Below are positions 1 to 9,372 of a DNA stretch of 64,000 nt, piece by piece. The stretch's first letter is position 1, and each line of letters begins with the position of its first letter. Below the pieces are notes generated by a model. It saw only the letters and a list, made by a program, of their open reading frames with translations, made no database searches and had not been told where the DNA came from. Origin of the DNA: Loripinus fragilis (taxonomy: Eukaryota; Mollusca; Bivalvia; Lucinida; Lucinidae). A program made the translations under genes and the position numbers. Location of the stretch: assembly GCA_964019695.1 (NCBI GenBank), contig OZ026531.1, positions 6,643,701 through 6,707,700 on the forward strand, read 5' to 3'.

Positions 1-463
1 CAGAATAAGTATTAGACCTTTCATTGATAGCACCTGCAACTAATGACCATGTTTTTCTTTTCTTTGGGTGACAATTTTGGCCACATATAAAGCAATTTAC
101 TTTCCAGTCAAACTCAGCAGCTTTTGAGCGTGTGAACTGTTCAGACATGATGGAATCTCCATTATTTTCTTTTTCAGTAATTGTGTCACGATACACAGGA
201 AGCATGAAGTTTGTTCTACATTTTTTATGATAAAATATTTTAAATTCACCAGCCTTAATTTTGTCTTCATTATTTAGAATAGAAGGAAGGATGTCATCGT
301 GTTGGCCTCGAGATTTACAGACTGATATGAGACTTTCGCACCTTTTATAGTCGAGCTGAATGAGAGGTTCTGTTTCACTGGATCCCTTTTTACAAGAGAA
401 GCATTTTTCGCAATCAGTTATGATTCTCCTTTTCTTTGGTTCGACCATGTAATTTTCTGCCAT
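1..463 (-). CDS. Cysteine-rich ORF, 3'-partial, running off the left edge
   Basis: An uninterrupted frame starts at ATG 463-461 and stays open to base 1 (154 codons), so the C-terminal part lies outside the window. Seen in the translation: an N-terminal basic patch (PKKRR, about residues 9-13), then CEKCFSC, a CESLISVC pair, YHKKCRTNF, and a second CFICGQNCH cluster near residue 132. The spaced Cys/His pairs suggest two small zinc-binding modules. It is intronless on the same strand as the split gene but reads independently of it. Long intronless ORFs beginning with such Cys/His modules are common in invertebrate genomes and are often transposon-associated; that link is inference. I do not recognise a specific family. 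Confidence 0.6.
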   Translation of the reverse strand, partial: MAENYMVEPKKRRIITDCEKCFSCKKGSSETEPLIQLDYKRCESLISVCKSRGQHDDILPSILNNEDKIKAGEFKIFYHKKCRTNFMLPVYRDTITEKENNGDSIMSEQFTRSKAAEFDWKVNCFICGQNCHPKKRKTWSLVAGAINERSNTYS

Positions 464-1785
464 ACTTCAAATAGTCTTGACCATAGGTATTAGTTTATCT
501 TCTGAAAAAGAAGAATGGAGAAACACTCCTCAGACACAGATGATTTAACCCTTAAAGCGCCAATTACAACAACTATCGTATACTTTAGTCGTTGACTGAA
601 TGCTTTGACAAATTTGTAGAACCATATCTGACTGCTCCTGTAGGAGCGATCTAATTTGGGTCCATACTGTTTGCATATATTCACTATCGCACCAACAATG
701 TTATCAAATAAGTGCAGCGTGCCTTCAAATTGTCAAACCGTTTAGACCCAGATCAGGCCCTTCAATATGTCAGGCGTGATCTTGGTCCAAACTGTTTGCA
801 AAGGTTATCAGCAGATGACACTTGTAGGAAAAAGTTAACATGACTAAGCCAATACCGATGCCAAACTACCACAAACTGCAGTCCCTTCTACAGATGTTTA
901 GATTTTCTTCAGTTATCACTCCAAGTCCATTAATTTACAAAGGCCAGAACATCTTTATTGAAACCAATATACAACAATGGCCCACACACGCCCCTTTAAA
1001 ATTAAGTTATAATTCTTGAATAAAAATTGGTTGGGGTTTCAACATGCTATGACTTTTCGGAACGCCTGCAACCAAAAAAGAACACTACATACGTTTCCAA
1101 GTACCCCACCCTCCCATGGATGCTTTAAAAATAACTAAGTCAACACTCTGAAAAAAAAATTGGGCAGGGGTTCCCCTACATAAAGTGATTTTTCAATCGC
1201 CCCCGACCCTTTTTACCCAGGACAGCTTGAAAGGGGAGTGGTATTTATAAGAGGATAAAATAAAGGGGGTGAAATGTACTGTGACACCGTATTTTTCATG
1301 ATTACAAAGCAAAATAACATGAACATTTTTACACAAAAATAGAAACTCAACATCATATACATGGGTTATGACTATGATTTCTTCAAGCTATTATGCAAAA
1401 GCTGGTCCTGAGATTCAAAATACTCTGCTTTCATGGTCTGCGACAGTCTTCAAAATTGATACAACATCAAATTTAGGCATTTGAAGAAACAAACACAATT
1501 TTATTTACAAGATATTAAAATTACCTAGCAATTATACATAATTCCATTCAATTTTACTGTAGACTGCACTGGTAAACACAAAACAATCAAAAGAGTCAAC
1601 ATTTTTTTGTCATGTTTGAATTTTCCCACCACAAAAACTTTTGTCCGGTGTTATCAATAACATAGCATCCTTCATTTTATCCTACCCAATAATGCAGCTG
1701 TGCAATATAAAATGACTCAGAAACAAAACTGTACTTCAAACTTAGTATATAGCAACAATACATTGAACTATTTAGTTTTACTTAC
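464..1785. other. Non-coding stretch below the split gene
   Basis: No convincing exon was found here. About 730-820 holds a degraded hairpin of the CTGTTTGC palindromic repeat family seen elsewhere in the window. The rest is AT-rich unique-looking DNA. Any further 3' exon of the split gene would have to be here or beyond the left edge; I could not identify one. Confidence 0.5.
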
Positions 1786-1863
1786 CTTGTTTTAATTGTC
1801 TGTAGATTAACATCAGGACTTCAGCTTCTGCTTTCAAAAACTGCCGATTTTTGTAGAACACCC
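1786..1863 (-). CDS. Candidate exon 9 of the split gene
   Basis: On the minus strand an acceptor (ttgcag) at 1865-1864 is followed by 78 nt open in one frame and a strong donor (CAAG then gtaagta) at 1785. The 25 full codons read VFYKNRQFLKAEAEVLMLIY and then RQLKQ, a helix-like charged segment. It starts with 2 nt, which complete the single G left by exon 8 into Gly, and ends with 1 nt. The frame stays open upstream to a TAG at 1930-1928, so an alternative acceptor at 1928 would give a 142-nt exon in phase 0, which does not match exon 8. The donor is convincing; the acceptor and the link to exon 8, 3.2 kb away, are uncertain. Confidence 0.5.
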
Positions 1864-1974
1864 CTGCAATTATTTTCTGCATTCTCACACAAGCGGATTG
1901 TTTTATTTCACAAATTTCTTCACATATCTACTAGCAAATGATTGCTGCTGCATATCATACACTTTTTAAGTGCC

Positions 1975-2372
1975 AGTTGGGCAGTTTCTCCAGATAATAA
2001 ATGAAAATTTCAGGTCGAATGGTAGATTTGGTGGTGAAAAATGACTTTGACCTTCAATTTGACCTTGACCTTGGAGTTGCTACTCATATACTTACGCATA
2101 AATTTAAAGGTAATATTGTTTTAAGCATATTCCCATATATTTGCAAATCACAAACCTTTTATATGAAAAAAATAACATGGTTTATTGTAGTGACCTCTCT
2201 TCATTTTAAAAGGCGGCCATCTTGGACGCCATCTTGGATTTCTCAGCCCGCACCAACAATGGCCACTGTATCCTGGCAGATTCATAAACTTCAGGATATG
2301 ACAAACATTTTGGTATATAACATTCAATGTAGTACTTTGGTCACCACCCCTCCTTTAACTGAGCCTTGAAAG
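1975..2372. repeat. Spacer repeat with gaccttgacctt and ggcggccatcttgg words
   Basis: Contains ttgaccttgacctt around 2055-2070 and tandem 'gccatcttgga' words at 2215-2240. Words of this kind recur in non-coding molluscan interspersed repeats. A 122-codon open frame crosses it but has no splice or domain support, so I treat the segment as repeat. Confidence 0.4.
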
Positions 2373-2389
2373 TCACCCTACTAATCAGA

Positions 2390-2512
2390 TTGAGCATATG
2401 TTTTGTCTCATTGACAGTTCTTTTGAGTAACCACAACATATGCTTTGGTTGAGAAATAAGAAAATAATTTTTTGGGTACGTACTTTTAACTAGGCCTGAA
2501 CATTAAAACATT
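2390..2512 (+). mobile_element. CATATG palindromic MITE, partial
   Basis: Carries a decayed left arm (gcatatgttttgtctcattg) and an intact right arm with the CACAACATATG end and the GAGAAATAAG shoulder. It abuts an oppositely oriented copy at 2511. Confidence 0.7.
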
Positions 2513-2697
2513 AGGCCTCTAGATAAGCTTATAAAAATTAAGTTTATTATTTATCAACCAAAACATATGTTGTGGGTACTCAAAGAACTGTCTCAATGAG
2601 ACGGTTCTTTTACGCACCCAAAACATATGTTTAAACAGATGGATAAGAAAATAATCATAATTTTACACTTAAAACCTTTGTTTATCTGGACCTATAA
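2511..2697 (-). mobile_element. CATATG palindromic MITE, full copy
   Basis: Starts TAGGCCTCTAGATAAG and ends TTATCTGGACCTATA, near-inverted termini of the family. The core is an imperfect palindrome of about 68 bp running from CATATG to CATATG, with TCTCAATGAGA at its centre. Confidence 0.8.
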
Positions 2698-2764
2698 CAG
2701 TTATTATATGAATGATTTCTTTGCCAGCCAGCAGCGACAAAGAAGTCGCCTGCTGATAATTAAT

Positions 2765-2840
2765 CTATGCAAACAGATTGGACCCTGATCAGGCCCGACA
2801 AAACATCGGGCCTGATCAGGATCCAAACTGTTTGACACTC
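2765..2840. repeat. Hairpin of the CTGTTTGC palindromic repeat family
   Basis: The arms CCTGATCAGGCCCGA and TCGGGCCTGATCAGG flank a short loop, and outer AAACAG/CTGTTTG pair as well. Related hairpins occur near 730-820, 7425-7480, 11983-12056, 13303-13376, 19795-19905, 24163-24235, 27296-27364, 28470-28550, 38828-38895, 44810-44945 and 51540-51608. Confidence 0.65.
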
Positions 2841-2973
2841 TGATAGTGTTCCTGAAATAATTCTTTGAAGAACCTGATTTTGAAATAAAGCCAGCAGACG
2901 ACAAAAAAATCATGAAAAATTATCCAGCACGCAAAGAATTAAAATATTGCTTCATTGTCAGATGGTGTGAACA

Positions 2974-3152
2974 CAGGTTTATATAAAAAAAATTCAGGTT
3001 AAAATTGTAAATATTTTCTTACCCATCAATTTTAACATGTTTTGGCTGCTCAAAAGAACTGTCCCATTGAGACGGTTCTTTTGAGTACCCACAACATATG
3101 TTTTGGTTGAGAAATAAGAAAATTAAATTTTCATTACGCATGGTGTCCTGTG
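2974..3152 (+). mobile_element. CATATG palindromic MITE
   Basis: Shows the TAAAATTGTAAATATTTTC shoulder, a core hairpin centred on CCCATTGAGACGG and the GAGAAATAAGAAAATTAA shoulder. Confidence 0.75.
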
Positions 3153-3463
3153 TGAAACTAGATACAAAAGCTAATTCTTTACAAACTGTGTAACTTTACC
3201 TCACTTTTATATCTCCTTTATAAATACACTTCAGTTTTAAAATAAAGTTTAAAAAAAATTCATAACTTACCTGTTTGCAAGTTAATACATCCGGCTAAAT
3301 GGACAAACCGGTTGTAAAAAGTCTACTTGATGTATCATCAAAAAGTGGAGTCTCGTAAAAAGTTGTTCTGTTAGAGCTTAACTGTTAGTCACTGTCAAAT
3401 AAGTTTTTGCTCAAATTTGTTTTGCTGAACTCCACTTTCAACCATCTATTAATCTTAAAACTC

Positions 3464-3653
3464 GGGTTTAGATAAACGAAAATTTTCAGCGTAAAATTGT
3501 AAATATTTTCTAACCCATAATTTTTAACATATGCTTTGGGTGCCCAAAAGAACGTCTCATTGAGACGGCTCTTTTGAGTACCCACAACATATGCTTTGGT
3601 TGAGAAATGAGAAAGTTATTGTTCTGTTACGCACTCTTAACTTATGTCCGGCT
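3464..3653 (+). mobile_element. CATATG palindromic MITE
   Basis: Complete family structure: GGTTTAGATAAAC start, core palindrome with CATATG at both ends, and the ACGCACTCTTAAC end. Confidence 0.8.
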
Positions 3654-4104
3654 AGAACAACAATCATCCCCCCATCCCAACCTAATGCAGCCTTTCATCC
3701 TACCTGGTGAAACTTGCTAGTATGTGAGCTTTATGTTGCTATGGCAACCAGAGCTCAAATCCAATCAGCCTAAAACCCTTGTGCAGCCTTAAATTTCTCC
3801 CTACCTGTATGCTTTACATGAAATTGGATCATAATTGACCAACTGACATAAGAGAATTCAGTGATTTTATTTGGCCATTTTTATGGCCTTATATGGGAGT
3901 CATTCCCAATCCAAAAATGGCCTTTATTTTCCCAATTTCATATACTTTAGCACTTAGTTTGCCAATTTTAATAAAATATTTTCCCCAAATGTGAAGTACA
4001 AGGGAGCTTCCTAAAATCCCAAATAAAATCACTGGAGATATATTTCTTTGAAATGTGGATGGATGGCCACTTTGGAGGATGAACCATTAATTGGCATACT
4101 GATA

Positions 4105-4378
4105 ATCTGATACCTCACTAGAGCCTTTGGCTCAGGTGAGCTAATGAGCCTTGATTTGGTTGCCTGACAGTACATGGAGAACTTTGTGGCATAGAATGAT
4201 CACTTTGCCGATAGTTTTGTTTGTGAAAATACTGTGCATCAAAATGTTGTGTGCGACAATGAAGTTTTAACAAAGATACGAGGTGGTTCTTTTGAACACC
4301 CAAAACATATGTTTTCGCTGATGAAGAAGATAATAATGCCAATTGTGCACTCAAAGAGTTTGCTTATCTTGACGTATG
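4105..4378 (-). mobile_element. Partial CATATG MITE beside a GAGCC...GGCTC stem-loop repeat end
   Basis: 4116-4143 has the 'gagcctttggctcaggtgagct' stem-loop found also at 8080-8110. 4284-4378 is one arm plus terminus of a CATATG MITE. The following bases (4373-4410) resemble the 3' end of exon 8 and its donor (5085-5125), suggesting a small local duplication. Confidence 0.5.
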
Positions 4379-4438
4379 TCTAACTGACCTTTAAATATCC
4401 ATTTTCCCCACCATTTGCCTCTCCATTTAATCAAACTG

Positions 4439-4687
4439 GTGGATCAGAAAAATTAATAATCCCACTTTTACATTCAAAGAGTCTACTTATCTTGACCTTT
4501 GCATGCCTGTAGATAAAGAGTGCGCAATTAAAATTTAATTTTCTTATTTCCCAACCAAAACATATGTTGTGGGTACTCAAAAGAACCGTCTCAATGAGTT
4601 CTTTTGAGCACCCAAAACACATATTTCCTCTGCTGAATAAGAAAATATTCGCAATTTTACACTAAAAATATTGTTTATTTTGACGTT
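4439..4687 (-). mobile_element. CATATG MITE plus a terminal fragment of a second copy
   Basis: 4505-4687 is a near-complete reverse-oriented copy with a deletion in one hairpin arm. 4439-4500 repeats only the terminal shoulder of the family. Confidence 0.65.
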
Positions 4688-4789
4688 AGGGGATTTTCTG
4701 CCCATCTCTAGGGACCGAATTTCGGCCCCATTCCCAATTGAAAATAGACACCTTTTTCCCAATACCCTGTCCGTTTTTCCCAAATAAAG

Positions 4790-4795
<6 letters not shown>

Positions 4796-4838
<43 letters not shown>

Positions 4839-4862
4839 ACTTTTTTTTTCCTTTTTTTTTTT
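4796..4862. repeat. Poly(A) run of about 40 followed by T-rich tract
   Basis: An uninterrupted A run lies at about 4796-4835, followed by mostly T to 4862, forming an A/T inverted homopolymer. Small ORFs rich in K and F across it are artefacts. Confidence 0.9.
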
Positions 4863-5106
4863 AGAGACCACTACTACTTATGCGAAACAATGACCCATAT
4901 CAGAATGATACATAAACACTTGTGCCTAAGTGGTATACTTGGCATAATACAATCTAAAATAACTTGATTTTGAGGATATATTTTGCTACCCTTATTATGT
5001 TAATTTCTCCCAATTTTGATGTTAAGTCGATCATTTTTTCTAAATTTTGGCCAGGGGCCTTTTCCCGAAATTGCTGGAAAAAGCCCTGGACGTATGTCTA
5101 ACAAAC

Positions 5107-5881
5107 CTTTAAATATCCAGTTTCCTCTCCAATCTTGTTCATACTCTGTCTCATCCTCTTTATCATCTTCTAACTCTTCCTCAGTTTCCTCCGCGATCGG
5201 AGCGAGATTCATCGACAACAGATCAGGATCTATTTCATTCACTCCAAAATAATGTTCATCGTCGTCGTCAAGGTAACTGAAGTCTGGTAAACCACGGTTT
5301 TCCGAGTCATGCACTTTGTCGTAAGTGAAAAATCTCGATGAGAATTCATCGCGACTTTCTTCGTGACTAATTTCAACTTTGTCAAATGTTTCTTCAATTG
5401 GTTCCTGCTCAACCTCTTCCTCCATTTTAATTTCCTCGTACAAAGGTCGCGGAACAACTTCATGAGCAAACGTCCGTAACTTTTCAAACTCCTTTTTTAA
5501 CAGTTCTCTTTCGTCAAGAACAGGTTCACTAACTTCATTAGGTGACAATGACTCAGCAGTTTTGGTTTCTATTTCATTAAATACATCATCTCTCTCTTCT
5601 ATACTTACATTACCCTCACCATCAATATAATCCAGGTCAACATTATGCACATTTTGATTTTTATCTAATTTCTTATCACAGATAGTTTGAATTTTCTCCA
5701 AATTTTCAGTCTGAATAGAGTCTATGACATTTTTCTCCTCCGAGAAAGAAGAGCTCATGGTTCTGTTGACCATTTTCTCCTCCGAGCCAGAAGAGTCTGT
5801 TTGCTGATCCATCTCAGCCTCATTCTCATCTTCAATGTCAAGGTTGATGTTATGACCACTCTGTCTGTGCAGTTCTAACAC
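5107..5881 (-). CDS. Exon 8 of the split gene: long acidic exon
   Basis: The largest coding segment in the window: 258 codons plus one base, bounded by acceptor tatttacag at 5882 and donor AAAG/gtttg at 5106. It begins VLELHRQSG in phase 0 with exon 7. Seen in the translation (product residues about 248-505): Ser/Glu-rich stretches, an LLKKEFEKLR helix, EEIKMEEEVEQEPIEE, a DDDDE run, EEELEDDKEDETEYE, and an aromatic end DWRGNWIFK. It is very acidic, with no signal peptide, membrane segment or catalytic motif. The open frame continues past the donor to a stop at 5000, but that tail reads as intron and matches repeat DNA. I do not recognise the family; an intracellular scaffold or cytoskeletal adaptor is possible but unsupported. 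Confidence 0.8.
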
Positions 5882-5899
5882 CTGTAAATAGGCCATAAG

Positions 5900-6085
5900 C
5901 ATAGGTTTAGATAAACCAAAAAAAAATCAGCATAAAATTGTAAATATTTTCTTACCCATCAGTTTTAACATATGTTTTGGGTGCTCAAAAGAACCGTCTC
6001 ATTGAGACGGTTCTTTTGAGTACCCACAACATATGTTTTGGTTGAGAAATAAGTAAAATAAATTTTCGTTACACACTCTGTCATA
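5900..6085 (+). mobile_element. CATATG palindromic MITE abutting exon 8
   Basis: A full copy starting CATAGGTTTAGATAAAC at 5900. Its core palindrome is nearly perfect (5970-6035, centre CTCATTGAG). Only 18 bp separate it from the acceptor of exon 8, so it supplies the likely branch-point region of that intron. Confidence 0.85.
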
Positions 6086-6545
6086 AAAATTTTAAGCAGT
6101 TATAGTGCATCTCACATGAGTGCTCATGTTTTATTGAAATTATTAAACAAGTTGGGGAAAGCGATAAAATGCAATGCTTGCTGAGCGTTTTATCACTTTT
6201 CCGCAAGGAGTTTAATTAATTCAATCATATAGAAGAACAAATGTTAGATTCTATTTATCATATGACAATAAAAGCACTTTGAAATCATGTTTTTGGTGTG
6301 CAGAGAATGTGATGTTGTTATGGCCGTTTTTACCTAAAATTACTAATTATATGTAAACCACTAGTGATTTATTGATTTAATACCTGGCATATATCACTTC
6401 CAGACGTGACATCATGTTATAACAGAAAAGGGGCTTTAAACACACACACACATTCTTATTGCATTAAAAATTGTATGAATATGTAACATCAAAAAGCATT
6501 ACATAATGCTGCTTTTAATTGTCTAACATGTCTTAAAAATAGCTG

Positions 6546-6735
6546 TTTTGTTTGTTTGTGTTGATGCTAATTTATGACCCAGTCAACCATGTCTGGATGT
6601 CTTTCTGGGTAGAACCTCAGCAGTAGATAAAGTGTCTCTTGCTCAAGGACACAACAGTGACTCTAGTGAGTCTCGAACTAGAAACCCTTCAATCCCCAGT
6701 CTAAAGATCTACCAACTGAGACACTGCATTCTGCC
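6546..6735 (-). mobile_element. Diverged tRNA-derived SINE
   Basis: Reverse-oriented relative of the SINE family at 28.8 and 33.0 kb: GTTTGTTTG tail, 'tcttgctcaagga' body and a decayed tRNA-like head near 6670-6735. Confidence 0.6.
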
Positions 6736-6817
6736 TAAGTAGAGGTAAAACAATCCATATTGGGCCTCATCATGAGAAAACCTGTCTTTGGGGTTCCCAA
6801 CAAAGCGAGATTCAAAC

Positions 6818-6990
6818 CAGTCTCCTTAGCTACAGAGACAAGCTAGAATATTGAAATTTCGCTTGAAGCAAGTTTAGATATCATACTTTCCAGTAAGTAA
6901 ATAACAAAGGCTGCACGGATGCCCAGGCTGGTCTGCGCCTTTGTTGTTTGCAAACCCCCGAAGACAGGTTTTGTCGCGACTAAGCCCTAT
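6818..6990. repeat. Dispersed repeat with 'gctacagagac...gacaggtttt' words
   Basis: Shares its word order (agctacagagac, gaaatttc, actttcca, ataacaaagg, gacaggtttt) with 47452-47593, and partly in reverse with 17440-17530. It ends 10 bp from the donor of exon 7. Confidence 0.55.
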
Positions 6991-7000
6991 TTGAACATAC

Positions 7001-7099
7001 TTTGGCAATGACGGCTTGAGCAATTTGGTCCTCATAAGACTTTTGTTCCCCAGACTCATCCGAGAGCGATGACAAATCAGACACAGCTTCATCTGACGT
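7001..7099 (-). CDS. Exon 7 of the split gene
   Basis: 99 nt (33 codons, phase 0 at both ends) between acceptor ataatttcag (7101-7100) and donor gtatgttc (7000). It reads TSDEAVSDLSSLSDESGEQK followed by SYEDQIAQAVIAK: a Ser/Asp-rich stretch with SD/SDE sites typical of casein kinase 2 targets, then an amphipathic helix. A different frame gives a longer ORF across this interval, but it ignores both splice sites. The phase agrees with exons 6 and 8. The upstream side is flanked at 19 bp by a MITE. Confidence 0.82.
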
Positions 7100-7118
7100 C
7101 TGAAATTATAGACAAAAA

Positions 7119-7357
7119 TGAGCCGTGACATGAGATTTCCAACAATTTGACATTTTGACATGTGTAGACTCTGACAAGGCTCTGCAGCCTCCTTTTAAGC
7201 TTAGAAACTCCAAATGGTGTTCAGTCAGTAGCTTAACAATCATAGAATACTCAAGCGACTAGCAAAGGCTCTGATCAGACTGCGCGTATGTGCAGATTGA
7301 TCTGAGGCTTTGCTGGTCGCACATACCACATTGTTGGAAATCTCATGCACTGGCTCA
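7119..7357. mobile_element. MITE with ATTTCCAACAAT terminal inverted repeats, copy 1
   Basis: Ends TGAGCC..CATGAGATTTCCAACAA and its inverse TTGTTGGAAATCTCATG..GGCTCA. The interior has a TGATCAGACTGCGCG hairpin. A second copy lies at 15301-15535. Confidence 0.8.
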
Positions 7358-7499
7358 ACTTACATTTTATTTCAGTGGATTTTACTTAACTCTTTACCTA
7401 CTAGTGTTGTCTGCTGATAACCTTTCAAATAGTTTGGACCCAAATCAGGCCTGACAAAACATGCTTTTTTGTCATCTGCTTATTTTTTCAGTCAATTTT

Positions 7500-8082
7500 A
7501 AAATTCTTTCAGAAATACCGCTAGTATCAAACATTTTTGAGCCATGCATCTCTATCCTACATGGGCACTCATGGTGGATTGTTATAATCTCCACACCACA
7601 ACCCTCATATTTGACCTATTTCTCGCCACTGTGACCTTGAAAATTAGGCCAGTCACCAAAGCCTAATCAAGTCTTATCATGCCCCAAAGTTATTTCCATG
7701 GAAATTTTGTTCCAAAATGCCAACTATCTTGCACACAAGAAAGTGTCATGGACTGGATCATCACCAAAAACAACATGTTCCTCTCCCATCCCCTTTAGTG
7801 CCAGTAAATGCCTATGGCGGATCACTCACTTCATTTGGATCTTTGTAACTCTAACTTTGCAATTAAAAGCTTATAGAATAGGCAGTCTGGTTTTGATTTT
7901 CCATATGGCATAAAAAAGAGGGCCCTAGGGCCCTGGGTGGCTCACCTGAGAATGAAAGGTATAGGAAAGCATAGCTCCACTCAAAGTGCAGCTATAAATT
8001 TTGATAGATCAGTGGTTCAGGAGGAGATGTTGTTTAAAGAAAAAGTTTACACGACTGACAAAGACCGATCACAATAGCTCAC

Positions 8083-8114
<32 letters not shown>

Positions 8115-8115
8115 T
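7500..8115. mobile_element. Interspersed element ending in a GAGCC/GGCTC stem-loop
   Basis: Includes a 'gtgaccttgaaaa' spacer word near 7630 and a 'ggttcaggaggagatg' word near 8015. The 3' terminus is a strong stem-loop, AGCTCACCTTGAGCCTTCGG with its complement, at 8076-8108, followed by A6. Non-autonomous Helitron-like elements of bivalves end in such stem-loops; that assignment is inference. Confidence 0.45.
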
Positions 8116-8280
8116 ATGGTAAAAATAAATCTAGAGAGTGCCAGCTTATGGTCCGTTTACACTGTCAGAGTCCTTAGATAAGGTTCCAGAAAGTAAGAGC
8201 TTATTTTCATGTATGATTTTCTTCAAATCCAAGGGCTTTGGTCCCAAGTTGAAAACCCCTTCCAGGCCTCCAGTGTGTAT

Positions 8281-8449
8281 TGAAAAACTATTTTCTTTAT
8301 TTCTCATCCAAAGCATATGTTATGGGTAGTCAAAAGAATCGTCTCAATGAGACAGTTCTTTTGAGCACCCAAAACACATGTTTAAATTGATGGGTCAGGA
8401 AAATAATTACAATTTTACACTAATAAAATTCCCTTATCTGGATCTATGC
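8281..8449 (-). mobile_element. CATATG palindromic MITE, downstream side of exon 6
   Basis: A reverse-oriented copy ending TTATCTGGATCTATG, 25 bp from the donor of exon 6. With the copy at 8622-8802 in the opposite orientation it forms an inverted pair around the exon. Confidence 0.8.
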
Positions 8450-8474
8450 CCTTCTATATACTAAGAATTATTAC

Positions 8475-8578
8475 CAGATCTAGTGCTTCACCGAGCCTGT
8501 CCTCTATCAACTTTGAGATCATCTGTCTCACTTTCTGAGAGGTAAGAGAGGGGGAGTGTGGTGAAGTCTCATCAAAAC
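8475..8578 (-). CDS. Exon 6 of the split gene
   Basis: 104 nt between acceptor tcttgttacag (8580-8579) and donor gtaataatt (8474). After 2 nt that complete Ser with exon 5, it reads FDETSPHSPSLTSQ and then KVRQMISKLIEDRLGEALDL, ending in phase 0. The second half is a clear amphipathic helix and the first half has SP motifs. The other frames contain stops, and the phases agree with both neighbours. The whole exon is hemmed in by two oppositely oriented CATATG MITEs 25 and 43 bp away. Confidence 0.85.
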
Positions 8579-8621
8579 CTGTAACAAGAATATACAAATA
8601 AATAAAAACTATTGGCATAAT

Positions 8622-8802
8622 CATAGGTCCCGATAAGGATCGTTTGTGCACCTAAAATTGCATTTATTTCCTTAACCATCAATTTGAACAGGTGTTTTGG
8701 ATGCTCAAAAAAACGTCTCATTGAGATGGTTCTTTTGAGTACCCACAACATATGTTTGGTTGAAAAATAAGAAAAATAATTTTCATCTGGAGGCCTGCAA
8801 TA
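8622..8802 (+). mobile_element. CATATG palindromic MITE, upstream side of exon 6
   Basis: Starts CATAGGTCCCGATAAG and ends CATCTGGAGGCCTG, the clearest demonstration of the family's terminal inverted repeats (CATAGGTCCAGATAAG-like against CAGGCCTCCAGAT). Confidence 0.8.
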
Positions 8803-9020
8803 ATGTTAAGCATATTGTACTTCCATTGACCAAAACAATTAGACCTAATGTGCTAACATAAAGTGCTTTTCAAACAAGTCTCCTGTACTTATTTCAAGTC
8901 GGAAAAAGAAATTTCACACAAACAGGTGTTCTTGGGATACTCTCAGCATGCAAAATGCCAAATTTAGATACTATTCATAGACAACAAATAAAAGAGGGTG
9001 TTGCTACTTTAAACGTATAG

Positions 9021-9171
9021 TTTTTGTTTGTTCGATTTGATTCTTAACATCCCAGTCAACAATCTTTCAGTTACATCGGGACCGGTTTCCTGGGATGAAC
9101 CAGTACTAAGCTAGGATAAATGTATCTTGCTCAAGAACACAACGCAGTGACCCCAGTGAGGCTTGAACTTA
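9021..9171 (-). mobile_element. tRNA-derived SINE, head truncated
   Basis: Body and tail only: GTTTGTTCGATTTGATTC tail, AACAATCTTTCAGTT, ACCAGTACTAAGCTAGGATA and TCTTGCTCAAGAAC. The tRNA-like head is lost. Confidence 0.75.
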
Positions 9172-9195
9172 AACTTTATAGACAAATGTTCCATC

Positions 9196-9372
9196 ACAGG
9201 TTTAGATAAACAAAATTTTTGAGCGTAAAATTGTCAATATTGTCTTACCCATTAATTTAACATATGTTTTTGGTGCTCAAAAGTCTCATTGAGATGGCTC
9301 CTTTGAGTACCCATAACATATAATATGGTAGAAAAATAAGAAAAAAATTTTGGTATGCATTCTAAACTAGGG
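9196..9372 (+). mobile_element. CATATG palindromic MITE
   Basis: GGTTTAGATAAACAAAATTT start; one hairpin arm is shortened by a deletion of the AACCG segment. Confidence 0.75.

Noticed and set aside
2001..2369. 122-codon plus-strand ORF
   Set aside because: It covers gaccttgacctt and gccatcttgg repeat words, with no splice sites or domain.
3760..3815. Possible terminal exon (GREKFKAAQGF) after exon 8 on the minus strand
   Set aside because: The phase fits, but the acceptor has no pyrimidine tract and the segment is very short.
5000..5106. Read-through of exon 8 to a stop at 5000
   Set aside because: A donor with matching phase lies at 5106, and the tail shows decayed repeat sequence also found near 4.4-4.8 kb. 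It remains possible as an intron-retention isoform.
6874..7161. 95-codon minus-strand ORF overlapping exon 7
   Set aside because: It uses a different frame, runs through the MITE and the exon's splice sites, and contains repeat-derived peptide; the 99-nt exon frame fits the neighbours.
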